A stretch of 7,418 bases of DNA, taken from NCBI GenBank assembly GCA_964598695.1, contig CAZRDB010000228.1, positions 1 to 7,418 of the forward strand, given 5' to 3'. A program made the translations under genes and the position numbers. Below are positions 1 through 6,859 of the stretch, in pieces (positions within the stretch are counted from its first letter, which is position 1; each line of letters begins with the position of its first letter). The notes beneath the pieces were generated by a model. That model saw only the letters and a program-made list of their open reading frames with translations, was not told the origin of the DNA and did not search any database. Origin of the DNA: CAZRDB01 sp964598695 (GTDB taxonomy: Bacteria > Armatimonadota > Zipacnadia > UBA1398).

Positions 1-52
1 TCTCGCGCGCAAGAGCGAAGAGCGACAACCCGCGGGGCGTTCGGGTACCGCT

Positions 53-3000
53 CTAGTCATCCTCGTCGACGGGGTACCAAGCCGAGAACGTCTTGCCTGG
101 ACCTCCCGAGAGCAGGTCTCGCGCGCGCTGCTCGGGCGTGCGGAGCAACTCCTCGGCGAGCGCCGCGGCGGCGTGCGCGCGGCCGGGGCTCTCCTCCGGC
201 AGTCGCCGGAACAACTCCAGCGCCCAGCCGGAGTCGCAGCAGGCAGCCGTCTCGATCACCGTCGCGTACTCCCGCTCATCGAGGGCCCCGACGCCGCCGG
301 CCGCGGCCAGCGCGCACTCCAGGAGCGCGCGCCCGACGACCCGGTCGGTCAGCGGCGCCTCCACGATCAGCGACCACCAGTTCGAGATCATCTGGCGGTC
401 CATGTCGACCGAGTCATCCTCGACGTTCATCCGGATCGCCTCGGCGAGCAACCGGCCCGCAAGCGGGCTGCCGAGGTGCCGAGCGAGCCCGGCCAGCCCC
501 GCCGTCTCCCCCGCGACCTGCTGCGCCACCGTCCCGCGCAGGTTGGCCCGCAACGCCTCGAACGCCTCGCCGAGCAGCCCATCGCAGCTCTCGGGGGGGG
601 CCATCGCCGCGATCCGGCCAAATGCCTCCGCTCGAGCGCCGGGATGGACGATCGTCCGCGCCAACTCCACGGCCGACGGCTGGCCCGGTTCGTGGCCTGC
701 CTCCAGCAGGCGCTCCGGCGCGAAGAAGGGCACGCACTGCGCGATCGCCTGGTCGCGGCCCCATTCGTCCTCGATGCGCGCGAGCAGCGCCACCGCCCGG
801 TCCGGTTCCGTGCGGGCGAGGTGCCTGGCGACCGTGGCGAGGATGCGGGGCCTTAGGTCGGGGTCGGAGATCGGTTCGACCAACGCGAGAGCCGAATCGG
901 GATCGATCTCCGCGAGCTGCGCCGCCGCCATTCCACGGACGAACCCCGGCCACTCCGCCGTCGGCATCGCCGTGATCTGGGTCTCCACCCGCCGCAAGAG
1001 GCGGACCCCGGTCTCCTCGCCCAGCCGGGCGAGAAGCCCCCCTACCTGCGCCAGCAGCGCCACGCGGATCTCCGCCTCGCTCGACTGCTCGAGGAACTCG
1101 ATCGAGGCGTTCAGGCACCGGGCGGCGCCGGACGGGTCGCTCCTGAGACGCGCACGGCCCTCCTCGATCAGCAGCTCCGCCGCCTCGTCGGGGATGTGCG
1201 CCGCTCGCAGCTCGGCCACCGCCTCCTCGAAGTCGCTCGCCAGCGACGCCCGCGCCAGCTCGATGGAGACCGCGGTCGGCGTGCCTCCCAGGCAGCGCCG
1301 GAGCGCCTCATCCGGATCGGTGCGCGTGAGCAGGCTCAGCAGCCGGGCATGGGTCCGTTCGTCGGGATGCCCCCCAGGGGCATCGAGCGCACTCATGAGC
1401 ACCCCGCGCGCGATCGCGCGACGCTCGGTGTCGCCCAGCTCGGGCACGACGGCCACCGTTGCCGGCATCCGCACCGTCGTCTCTTCACCCGTCGAAGCCG
1501 CCACCAGCGCGGGAGGGCCGTCGGGAGCCTCCACGAGCAGGACTGCTCGGCCCTCCGGGAGCGGCCCGAGCGCGAAACGGCCGTCCGGGCCGGTGGAGAT
1601 CACGGGGGAGCCGCCGATCCCCACGTAGGCGGTCACCTCAACGCCCGCAACCGGGTTCCCTGCCCCATCGACCGCGACCCCGCGGACCTGTCCCCGGAAG
1701 GCGCGCAGCGTGAGCGTCCCGCAGTCGACGTCTCCGCCCGCGACCAGGTCAACCCAGGGGCTCTCGGCCGAGTAGTGGTTCGGGGCCGACGCGCACATGC
1801 GCCCCCGACTCGCTTGGACCGCCTGGGCGAAGACGGCGGTCCCGTCGGGCGAGAGGTCGAGGGGCTCCCACCATCCGCGGTTGCCGCCCAGCAGCTCGCA
1901 CGAGACCTTCGCCCCGGGCACGAGGTTCCCGTCATCTCCCCGCACGCGAGCGGTGAGTCGGCACACCGGGTCGGCGTGCAGCGTGACCACGACGGGCTCG
2001 TCCCGATCGCCGTCCACGTCCACCTCGACGGCCGGTGAGGAGTGGCCCTCCGTCTTCGCGTACAGCTCGGTCCGGCCCCGCAGACCCTCGACGAGCGCGT
2101 GACCGGTCTCATCGGTGGTCGCCGCGGCGGCGTCGGCGCCGAGGTCGTCCTCGACGCTGGTCCAGCCGACGACGGCTCCGACCACCGGCTCGCCCGAGGC
2201 GTCGCGGACCTCGACGGGAACCCGGTACAGGCGGTCAAGGGCCAGGTCACCCAGGTCCGCGCCGCCGGCGGGAAGCACCGCCGCCTCCTGGTACCAGGTG
2301 AGCCGGACTCCCAGATCCTCCGGCGGCGGCATGATCGAGAAGTAGAACTCGCCCGGCAGCATCGGGATGTCGAAGCGCCCGTCCGGCCCGGTGGGACCCA
2401 GGTTCGAGGTGTAGATGACGGTCGGGCCGGTGATGTAGGCCTGGCCCGTTGCACCCGCGATCGGCTCGCCCGTATCGCCCGCGACCACGCGGCCGCGCAG
2501 CCGCAGAACCTCCTCGGCCGGCAACTCGAGCACGGTCTCGCGGCCCGGCGGTACCTCGATGTCGAACATGCCGCGCACGTGGTGCGCGGTTCCGACCTGC
2601 GCCTGGGGGACGCAGTGGTAGACCCCGGAGGGGAGAGCCGCGATTGCGCCGACGCCGTCGGGACCGAGTGTCACCGTAGCCCGAGCCAGGCAGTTGGGGC
2701 CTACGCCCTCCCGGCCATGGAACGAGAGCCGCAGCCCGGCCTGCTCGGCTGGATCGAAGGGCCCGACGACCCGGACCGTCAAGCTGCCGGGGAGCGGGAA
2801 TCGGACGTCGGCGCCGTCGGCCAGTCCGCCCACCTCGATCGTCCCGAGCCCCGCCGTCTCGATGGTGAGACGCGTCACCCAGCCCTGCGGCAGCCCCGCG
2901 ATCGTGAACTGGCCATCGTCGCCCGCCGTGGTGCGGAAGCGGCCCTGCAGGTCGGGAGGGATCACCGCGAGGTACCCGCCCAGCCCGCGACGGCTTGCGG

Positions 3001-3433
3001 ACCGCAACGCCACAGAGGCCCCGGGCACGGGAGTGCCGTCAGAGGCCACCACGCGCCCCGAGACCGAGCACGGCGGCGGCATCTCGAGATCCACTTCCTC
3101 GCCGCGGAAGAAGCGAATGGTCTCCCCGACGATCCCGCGATCCTCCCGGTACGCCACGAGGAAACATGCCGAGTCCATCGAGGAGCCGGCCTCCGGCGGG
3201 GCCGCGAGCAAGAACGCCCCGTCGGCGCCCGTGGTCGTCGAGGCGCAGACCGTGATCGACCTCTCGTCGGCGTCGTGGTCGTAGAGGCAGAGGTCGACGC
3301 GTACGCCGGCCAACGGCGCACCTGCCTCGTCGCGGACCGTTCCCTCGAGATCGGCGCACCATGCAGGGGCAATCGAGAGCGGGAGGGCGAGCAGAAGCAG
3401 TGCGGGCAGCGCGCGCAGCGACACCGGGACCAT
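53..3433 (-). CDS. Large exported protein with seven carboxypeptidase-regulatory-like modules and a C-terminal helical repeat region
   Basis: Function unknown; probably a periplasmic or secreted binding/structural protein. Seen: a signal peptide at residues 1-24 (hydrophobic LPALLLLALPLSIAPA, APA cleavage site; C26 follows W, so there is no good lipobox). Seven beta-sandwich modules of about 80-95 residues follow, starting near 28, 123, 216, 311, 404, 492 and 581. Most open with a G-x-V-x-D/x-x-G-x-P-x-x-G-A/V-x-V pattern and most carry a DG-x-F-x-(I/L)-x-x-LP-x-G signature (near 70, 172, 258, 350, 617; weaker near 442 and 529). This matches the CarboxypepD_reg/transthyretin-like fold. Residues about 665-1105 are all-helical, with D-P-x-x-A motifs (705, 765, 843, 875), like TPR/HEAT-type solenoids. 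The module region holds ten cysteines after the signal peptide, which suggests disulphides. The given start is the ATG; a GTG three codons later (3424) has a better-spaced ribosome site. The gene lies 90 bp downstream of the CoA-binding gene. No catalytic motif was recognised. Confidence 0.9.
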   Translation of the reverse strand: MVPVSLRALPALLLLALPLSIAPAWCADLEGTVRDEAGAPLAGVRVDLCLYDHDADERSITVCASTTTGADGAFLLAAPPEAGSSMDSACFLVAYREDRGIVGETIRFFRGEEVDLEMPPPCSVSGRVVASDGTPVPGASVALRSASRRGLGGYLAVIPPDLQGRFRTTAGDDGQFTIAGLPQGWVTRLTIETAGLGTIEVGGLADGADVRFPLPGSLTVRVVGPFDPAEQAGLRLSFHGREGVGPNCLARATVTLGPDGVGAIAALPSGVYHCVPQAQVGTAHHVRGMFDIEVPPGRETVLELPAEEVLRLRGRVVAGDTGEPIAGATGQAYITGPTVIYTSNLGPTGPDGRFDIPMLPGEFYFSIMPPPEDLGVRLTWYQEAAVLPAGGADLGDLALDRLYRVPVEVRDASGEPVVGAVVGWTSVEDDLGADAAAATTDETGHALVEGLRGRTELYAKTEGHSSPAVEVDVDGDRDEPVVVTLHADPVCRLTARVRGDDGNLVPGAKVSCELLGGNRGWWEPLDLSPDGTAVFAQAVQASRGRMCASAPNHYSAESPWVDLVAGGDVDCGTLTLRAFRGQVRGVAVDGAGNPVAGVEVTAYVGIGGSPVISTGPDGRFALGPLPEGRAVLLVEAPDGPPALVAASTGEETTVRMPATVAVVPELGDTERRAIARGVLMSALDAPGGHPDERTHARLLSLLTRTDPDEALRRCLGGTPTAVSIELARASLASDFEEAVAELRAAHIPDEAAELLIEEGRARLRSDPSGAARCLNASIEFLEQSSEAEIRVALLAQVGGLLARLGEETGVRLLRRVETQITAMPTAEWPGFVRGMAAAQLAEIDPDSALALVEPISDPDLRPRILATVARHLARTEPDRAVALLARIEDEWGRDQAIAQCVPFFAPERLLEAGHEPGQPSAVELARTIVHPGARAEAFGRIAAMAPPESCDGLLGEAFEALRANLRGTVAQQVAGETAGLAGLARHLGSPLAGRLLAEAIRMNVEDDSVDMDRQMISNWWSLIVEAPLTDRVVGRALLECALAAAGGVGALDEREYATVIETAACCDSGWALELFRRLPEESPGRAHAAAALAEELLRTPEQRARDLLSGGPGKTFSAWYPVDEDD

Positions 3434-3440
3434 CCTTCCC
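3433..3440 (-). promoter_or_regulatory. Ribosome binding site that questions the start of the large exported protein
   Basis: On the minus strand GGGAAGGA runs directly into the ATG at 3433, leaving no usable spacing. The same AAGGA lies 8 nt before an in-frame GTG at 3424-3422 (residue V4). Initiation at the GTG would remove only three residues and leave the signal peptide intact. The site partly overlaps one arm of an inverted repeat (3438-3464). Confidence 0.5.
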
Positions 3441-3464
3441 AGAGCACCAAGGGCTTCCTCTGGG
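3438..3464 (-). repeat. 7-bp inverted repeat in the leader of the large exported protein gene
   Basis: CCCAGAG (3438-3444) and CTCTGGG (3458-3464) form a perfect 7-bp inverted repeat with a 13-nt spacer. On the minus-strand transcript the 3' arm ends in the GGG of the Shine-Dalgarno stretch, so folding could partly hide it. A second, mutually exclusive 5-bp pairing (3457-3461 with 3467-3471) shares the upstream arm. It could be a translational control hairpin, an operator or chance. Confidence 0.4.
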
Positions 3465-3523
3465 GTAGAGGCTTCGGCCGCGCTGCGAGTTACACCCGCA
3501 TTGGGGTCCGCGCCCGTCCCGGC

Positions 3524-3976
3524 TCAGTCGCGCGGGAGCTTGCCCATCCACTCCGCCACGCGGCCATGGAACCGATGCAGCCACATGGCGCCGGGGATCG
3601 TCATCAGGGGACATGCCTCCGCCACACACGGGATCCCCGCCTTGCGCGCAAGGGCCGCCGCCTCCGAGGAGTCGCCGCGGGTATCGAGCCAGATGCGCGG
3701 GGCTCCGGCCCGGACGCAGGCCTCCACCGCCTCCGTGGACCGGTTGGGCGCACAGACGACGAGGACGCCGTCGAGGGCGGGGGCGCCCTCCAGGCCGGTG
3801 GAGACGGTGCGCCCCTTCAGCGGCTTGGGGTCCTCGTCGACGAGCCAGACGGTCTTCCCGGCACGCTCGAGCGCTCCGACGAACTGGCCGATCATCGTCC
3901 GCCCCGGGGCGTGAACGCCCACCACCGCATAGGTCTCGCCGTCCCAGAACGTGGTTGCCAGCGACATCGGGCTCAT
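3524..3976 (-). CDS. CoA-binding domain protein (YccU-like Rossmann fold)
   Basis: A 150-residue cytoplasmic protein of the CoA_binding_2/YccU-type family. Members fold as a Rossmann domain and bind CoA; the cellular role is not established. Seen: an early beta strand and turn, YAVVGVHAPGR (about 16-26), where the nucleotide-binding loop is expected; a second strand KTVWLVDEDPKPLKG (about 41-55), equivalent to the V-x-P-V-N-P-x-x-x-x-G stretch of relatives; LDGVLVVCAPN (about 68-78); and a C-terminal GIPCVAEACPLM (about 113-124), like the conserved G-x-x-V-x-x-x-C-P-x-M ending, followed by W-L-H-R-F-H-G. Length is close to the usual 135-150 residues. The start is supported by GGAGG 7 nt upstream (3984-3988); M4 is a weaker alternative. 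It is the first gene of a possible two-gene unit with the large exported protein and is divergent from the histidine kinase. The family assignment is fairly secure; the ligand is inferred. Confidence 0.85.
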   Translation of the reverse strand: MSPMSLATTFWDGETYAVVGVHAPGRTMIGQFVGALERAGKTVWLVDEDPKPLKGRTVSTGLEGAPALDGVLVVCAPNRSTEAVEACVRAGAPRIWLDTRGDSSEAAALARKAGIPCVAEACPLMTIPGAMWLHRFHGRVAEWMGKLPRD

Positions 3977-3983
3977 CCTCTCG

Positions 3984-3988
3984 CCTCC
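3984..3988 (-). promoter_or_regulatory. Shine-Dalgarno site of the CoA-binding protein gene
   Basis: GGAGG on the minus strand, 7 nt before the ATG at 3976. This is canonical spacing and fixes the start of the gene. Confidence 0.7.
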
Positions 3989-4024
3989 CCCCCGGTCGCT
4001 TCGGCCCGTGAACCGGAACCCCTT

Positions 4025-4034
4025 CCCCCCCCCC
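4025..4034. repeat. C10 homopolymer tract in the divergent region
   Basis: Ten consecutive C residues lie between the two divergent start codons, 49 bp from the CoA-binding start and 86 bp from the preferred kinase start. Such a run is slippage-prone. It could vary promoter spacing or simply be a sequencing or GC-bias feature. Confidence 0.75.
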
Positions 4035-4047
4035 GCAGGAGTTCGGC

Positions 4048-4060
4048 TCCCGGTCCGGGA
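4048..4060. repeat. Small palindrome upstream of the histidine kinase
   Basis: TCCCGG-T-CCGGGA: perfect 6-bp arms about a single central base, 60 bp upstream of the preferred kinase start and directly before an alternative ATG at 4061. It could be an operator half-site pair. In DNA this GC-rich, chance is a serious alternative. Confidence 0.35.
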
Positions 4061-4110
4061 ATGCAGGGGTCAAGAGCGCTCGAGACGGCGCGGAGAGTCC
4101 CCGGAGAGGG

Positions 4111-4119
4111 GGAGAAGGA
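4111..4119 (+). promoter_or_regulatory. Shine-Dalgarno site that selects the GTG start of the histidine kinase
   Basis: GGAGAAGGA, with GGAG ending 6 nt before the GTG at 4121. The in-frame ATG at 4061 has its nearest purine-rich GCAGGAG about 20 nt away, and the ATG at 4157 has no good site, so GTG 4121 is preferred. Confidence 0.6.
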
Positions 4120-4120
4120 C

Positions 4121-6838
4121 GTGCTCGGCAGGCTCGCGCGGGATCCGGCCTTCCGCATGTCCGCTGCCTACGTCCTCGCCGGTGCACTCTGGATCATCGG
4201 CTCCGACAGCCTCGTCGGCGCCCTCCCCTTCTCCAGCGTGTTCGGGTTCGACGTCCAGACGCTCAAGGGTTGGGTCTTCATTCTCGTCACGGGCGGCCTG
4301 TTCTACCTCGTCGCCCATCACATCTTCCGCGCGCGCGAGCGCGCGGAAGAAGCCGTCCGCGACAGCGAGGCGCGCTACCGCCTGCTCGCCGAGCACTCCA
4401 GCGACATCATCTGGACCTCCGATCTCGACCTGCAGCATGTCTACGTCAGCCCGGCCGTGGAGCGGGTGCTCGGGTACCGGCCGTGTGAGGTGGAGGCGCT
4501 CGGTCTCCCCGCGATCCTGACGCCGGGCGCCGAGCAGCTCGCGCGCGGCGTCATCGCCGGCGCGCTTCGACGCTGCGCCGAGGATGGCGCTCCCGCGGTC
4601 CCCGTGACCCTCGAACTGGACCTGCGACACAGGGATGGATCCACCCGACGGGCCGAGGTGCGGGCCGTCTTCGTGCGGGGCCCCGAGGCGCGCCCGTACA
4701 CCCTCGTGGGCGTCGCTCGCGATGTCACGGAGCGGCATCGGATGCAGCTCCGGTACGAGCAGGAGCTGCGCGCACGGGCCACGCACCTGCAGCTTCTGTC
4801 ACGGGCGACGGCGATCGCGCACCAGGCCGACGCCCCCGAGGAGGCATGGCCCGGCGTTCTCGAGCTTCTCTGCCGCGACGCCGGCTGGGCCGTCGGCGCC
4901 GTGTTGGTCCCCGAGGCGGGCGGGGAGCCACACCTCGTCGCGACGCCGGTCATCTACGCAGAGGACCCCGCGCGGTGGGAGGGCCTCACGCAGGCTTGGC
5001 AGGAAGCACGCTGGGAGGCCTGCACCGGGGTCGCCGGCCGCACCCTTCGGACCGCCGAGCCCCAGTGGTTCTCGGCAACGGCCCTCACGGCGCCGGAGTA
5101 CCCCCTGGTGGGCGAGCTGATCCGAGCCGGCCTCCGCGCCGCCTGCACGTTCCCCGTTCTCGTGGGCGGCGGGGTCACGGCGGTGTTCCTGCTCGGCTCG
5201 TGCGACGAACGACCGCTCGACCCGGCGTTCCTCGAGGTGCTGCGCGACATCGGCATCCAGCTCGGCCGAGTCGTCGAGCGCGCGCGGGCACGCAGAGCGG
5301 TCGAGGAGAGCGAGGAGCTGCACCGCAGCCTCCTCGAAGGCGCCCGCCTCGGGGCCTACCGCACCGACGGCCGACCCGAGGGGCACATGGTCTGGGCCAA
5401 CGAGGCGCTCCTCGCCCTGTATGGGTACGACTCCCTCGACGAACTCGTCTCCGTCCCCGCCTCGTCGCTCTACGCCGCGGCCGAGCAGCGGGACGCGCTG
5501 CTGGAGGAACTCCGCCGGACTGGGGAGATCCGAGGCCGAGAGGTCCGCCTGCGGCGCCGCGACGGGGCGGTGATCCACGCCGCGATCAGCGCGGTCGCCC
5601 ACTTCGGCCCCAACGGCGAGCTGCTCTGGACCGACGGGGTCGTCGAGGACATCACCGAGCGCCTGCGCGCCGCCGAGGAGCAGCGGAGCCTCCAGACCCA
5701 GCTCGAGCGCACGCAGCGACTCGAGAGCCTCGGTGTGCTCGCCAGCGGCATCGCGCACGACTTCAACAACATCCTCGCCGCGATGCTCGGCTTCACCGAG
5801 ATGACCGCCGACAGCCTGCCCGAGGGGAGCCCGGAACGGACCAACCTCGACCACGTGATGGCCGCCGGCGCGCGCGCGAGCGACCTCGTCAGCCAGATCC
5901 TGGCGTTCGCGCGCCAAGGCGAGCAGCAATCGAGGCCGCTCAACCTGAAGACGATCCTCGGTGAGGTAGCCCAGTTCCTCCGCTCGTCGCTGCCGACCAC
6001 GATCCGGATCTCCCGCGACATCGCGGCCAACACCGGCCTGGTGATCGCCGACCCCACGAGCATCCACCAGATCGTGATGAACCTGTGCACCAACGCGCGT
6101 CAGGCGATGCCGGATGGAGGCGAGCTGGGCATTCGGCTCGACGAGGTTACCGTCGACGAGTCGCTCGCCCCCCCGTTGCGGGGGCTCCCGCCCGGCCGCT
6201 ATGCGCGCATCGCGATCTCCGATTCCGGCTGCGGGATGGACCGGGAGACCATCGAGCGGATCTTCGAGCCCTTCTTCACGACGAAGCCGCCGGGTGAAGG
6301 CACGGGCCTCGGCCTCGCCACCGTCCACGGGATCGTCCAGCGCCACGGAGGCGCCGTGACCGTCGACAGCGAGCCGGGCGTGGGCACCACGTTCCACGTC
6401 TACCTGCCGTGCGTTCCGGGCGTCGAGGTCCCGGAGGTCCCGGCAGCCGAGCCCCCTCCGACGGGCACGGAACGGATCCTCCTGGTCGACGACGACCGCT
6501 CGGTGCTCTTGCTCGCCCGCGAGATGCTCCGCTCGCTGGGCTACTCGGTGCGGGCCGTCGAGAGCAGCACGGAGGCCCTGGAGCTGATCGGCGGCGACCC
6601 CGGCCTCTGCGACATCCTGGTGACCGACCAGACGATGCCCGGGATGCTGGGCACGCAGCTCGCCGAGAGGGCGCGGCGGATCCGACCCGATCTGCCCGTT
6701 CTGCTGATGACCGGCTTCAGCGGCCAGGTTGACCCGGCCGCCGCGGCCGCCGCCGGAGTGACCACGGTGCTCCTCAAGCCCTATAACCTCCGGCAGCTCG
6801 CCGAGGCGGTGCGGACAGCCGTTGCCCGCACGGAGTAG
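4121..6838 (+). CDS. Membrane-anchored hybrid sensor histidine kinase (2TM-PAS-GAF-PAS-HisKA-HATPase-REC)
   Basis: A 905-residue inner-membrane sensor that should autophosphorylate on His and pass phosphate to its own receiver. Seen in order: two transmembrane segments (about 13-34 and 50-66) with only a short loop between them, so sensing is probably cytoplasmic or within the membrane; PAS1 (about 81-205, ending DVTER); GAF-like domain (about 217-388); PAS2 (about 395-515, ending DITER); HisKA with H545 in GIAHDFNNILA; HATPase with the N box NLCTNARQA (N654, N658), G1 DSGCGM (701-706), F box FEPFF and G2 GTGLGLA (727-733); REC (about 784-900) with D790/D791, phospho-acceptor D836, T864 and K886. 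All key residues are present, so it looks active. The GTG start is chosen for its Shine-Dalgarno site; ATG 4061 and ATG 4157 are alternatives. There is no Hpt domain, DNA-binding output or partner regulator in the window. The signal and target are unknown. Confidence 0.93.
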   Translation: MLGRLARDPAFRMSAAYVLAGALWIIGSDSLVGALPFSSVFGFDVQTLKGWVFILVTGGLFYLVAHHIFRARERAEEAVRDSEARYRLLAEHSSDIIWTSDLDLQHVYVSPAVERVLGYRPCEVEALGLPAILTPGAEQLARGVIAGALRRCAEDGAPAVPVTLELDLRHRDGSTRRAEVRAVFVRGPEARPYTLVGVARDVTERHRMQLRYEQELRARATHLQLLSRATAIAHQADAPEEAWPGVLELLCRDAGWAVGAVLVPEAGGEPHLVATPVIYAEDPARWEGLTQAWQEARWEACTGVAGRTLRTAEPQWFSATALTAPEYPLVGELIRAGLRAACTFPVLVGGGVTAVFLLGSCDERPLDPAFLEVLRDIGIQLGRVVERARARRAVEESEELHRSLLEGARLGAYRTDGRPEGHMVWANEALLALYGYDSLDELVSVPASSLYAAAEQRDALLEELRRTGEIRGREVRLRRRDGAVIHAAISAVAHFGPNGELLWTDGVVEDITERLRAAEEQRSLQTQLERTQRLESLGVLASGIAHDFNNILAAMLGFTEMTADSLPEGSPERTNLDHVMAAGARASDLVSQILAFARQGEQQSRPLNLKTILGEVAQFLRSSLPTTIRISRDIAANTGLVIADPTSIHQIVMNLCTNARQAMPDGGELGIRLDEVTVDESLAPPLRGLPPGRYARIAISDSGCGMDRETIERIFEPFFTTKPPGEGTGLGLATVHGIVQRHGGAVTVDSEPGVGTTFHVYLPCVPGVEVPEVPAAEPPPTGTERILLVDDDRSVLLLAREMLRSLGYSVRAVESSTEALELIGGDPGLCDILVTDQTMPGMLGTQLAERARRIRPDLPVLLMTGFSGQVDPAAAAAAGVTTVLLKPYNLRQLAEAVRTAVARTE
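4323..4350 (+). repeat. 12-bp perfect hairpin with GCGA loop inside the kinase gene
   Basis: Bases 4323-4334 pair perfectly with 4339-4350 (TCTTCCGCGCGC against GCGCGCGGAAGA) around the loop GCGA, a GNRA-type tetraloop. It encodes the arginine/glutamate-rich stretch just after the second transmembrane segment (about residues 68-77). There is no U tract, so it is not a standard terminator. Confidence 0.7.
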
Positions 6839-6859
6839 GCGCCCCCTCACCCACCCGGG

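Larger units (their letters stand above)
3977..4120. promoter_or_regulatory. Divergent intergenic region between the CoA-binding gene and the histidine kinase
   Basis: This 144-bp stretch must hold the promoters for both directions, unless transcription enters from further away. It contains two C runs (C7 at 3987-3993, C10 at 4025-4034) and a 6-bp-arm palindrome (4048-4060). I could not find convincing -35/-10 sigma-70 boxes on either strand; the region is too GC-rich to call them by eye. Confidence 0.5.

Noticed and set aside
21..27. A possible lipobox (PAWC) at residues 23-26 of the large exported protein, which would make it a lipoprotein.
   Set aside because: These are residue numbers, not bases. 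A Trp just before the Cys does not fit the L-A/S-G/A-C consensus, and an A-P-A signal peptidase I site lies directly upstream.
1..52. A possible terminator after the stop codon of the large exported protein (palindrome CCCGCGGG).
   Set aside because: The palindrome has no loop and there is no U tract on the minus-strand transcript. Only 52 bp are visible.
593..600. A G8 run (C8 on the coding strand) inside the large exported protein gene, a possible phase-variation or frameshift site.
   Set aside because: It encodes Ala-Pro-Pro in an uninterrupted frame, and the helical repeat pattern continues on both sides. Eight bases in a GC-rich gene is not striking.
93..1628. A 511-residue plus-strand open frame opposite the C-terminal part of the large exported protein.
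   Set aside because: Ser/Arg/Ala-rich translation with no domain. The minus strand has a signal peptide and coherent repeats over its whole length.
2042..4060. A plus-strand frame open for about 2 kb upstream of the histidine kinase and in frame with it, which would make a 1598-residue fusion.
   Set aside because: It is antisense to the exported protein and the CoA-binding gene, has low-complexity Arg/Pro/Ala-rich composition with no recognisable domain, and is explained by GC bias against stop codons. Kinase domains begin only after 4121.
4799..6850. A 683-residue minus-strand open frame opposite the histidine kinase.
   Set aside because: The kinase strand carries intact, ordered catalytic motifs. 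The antisense frame shows no domain and is the mirror of the kinase's GC-rich third codon positions.
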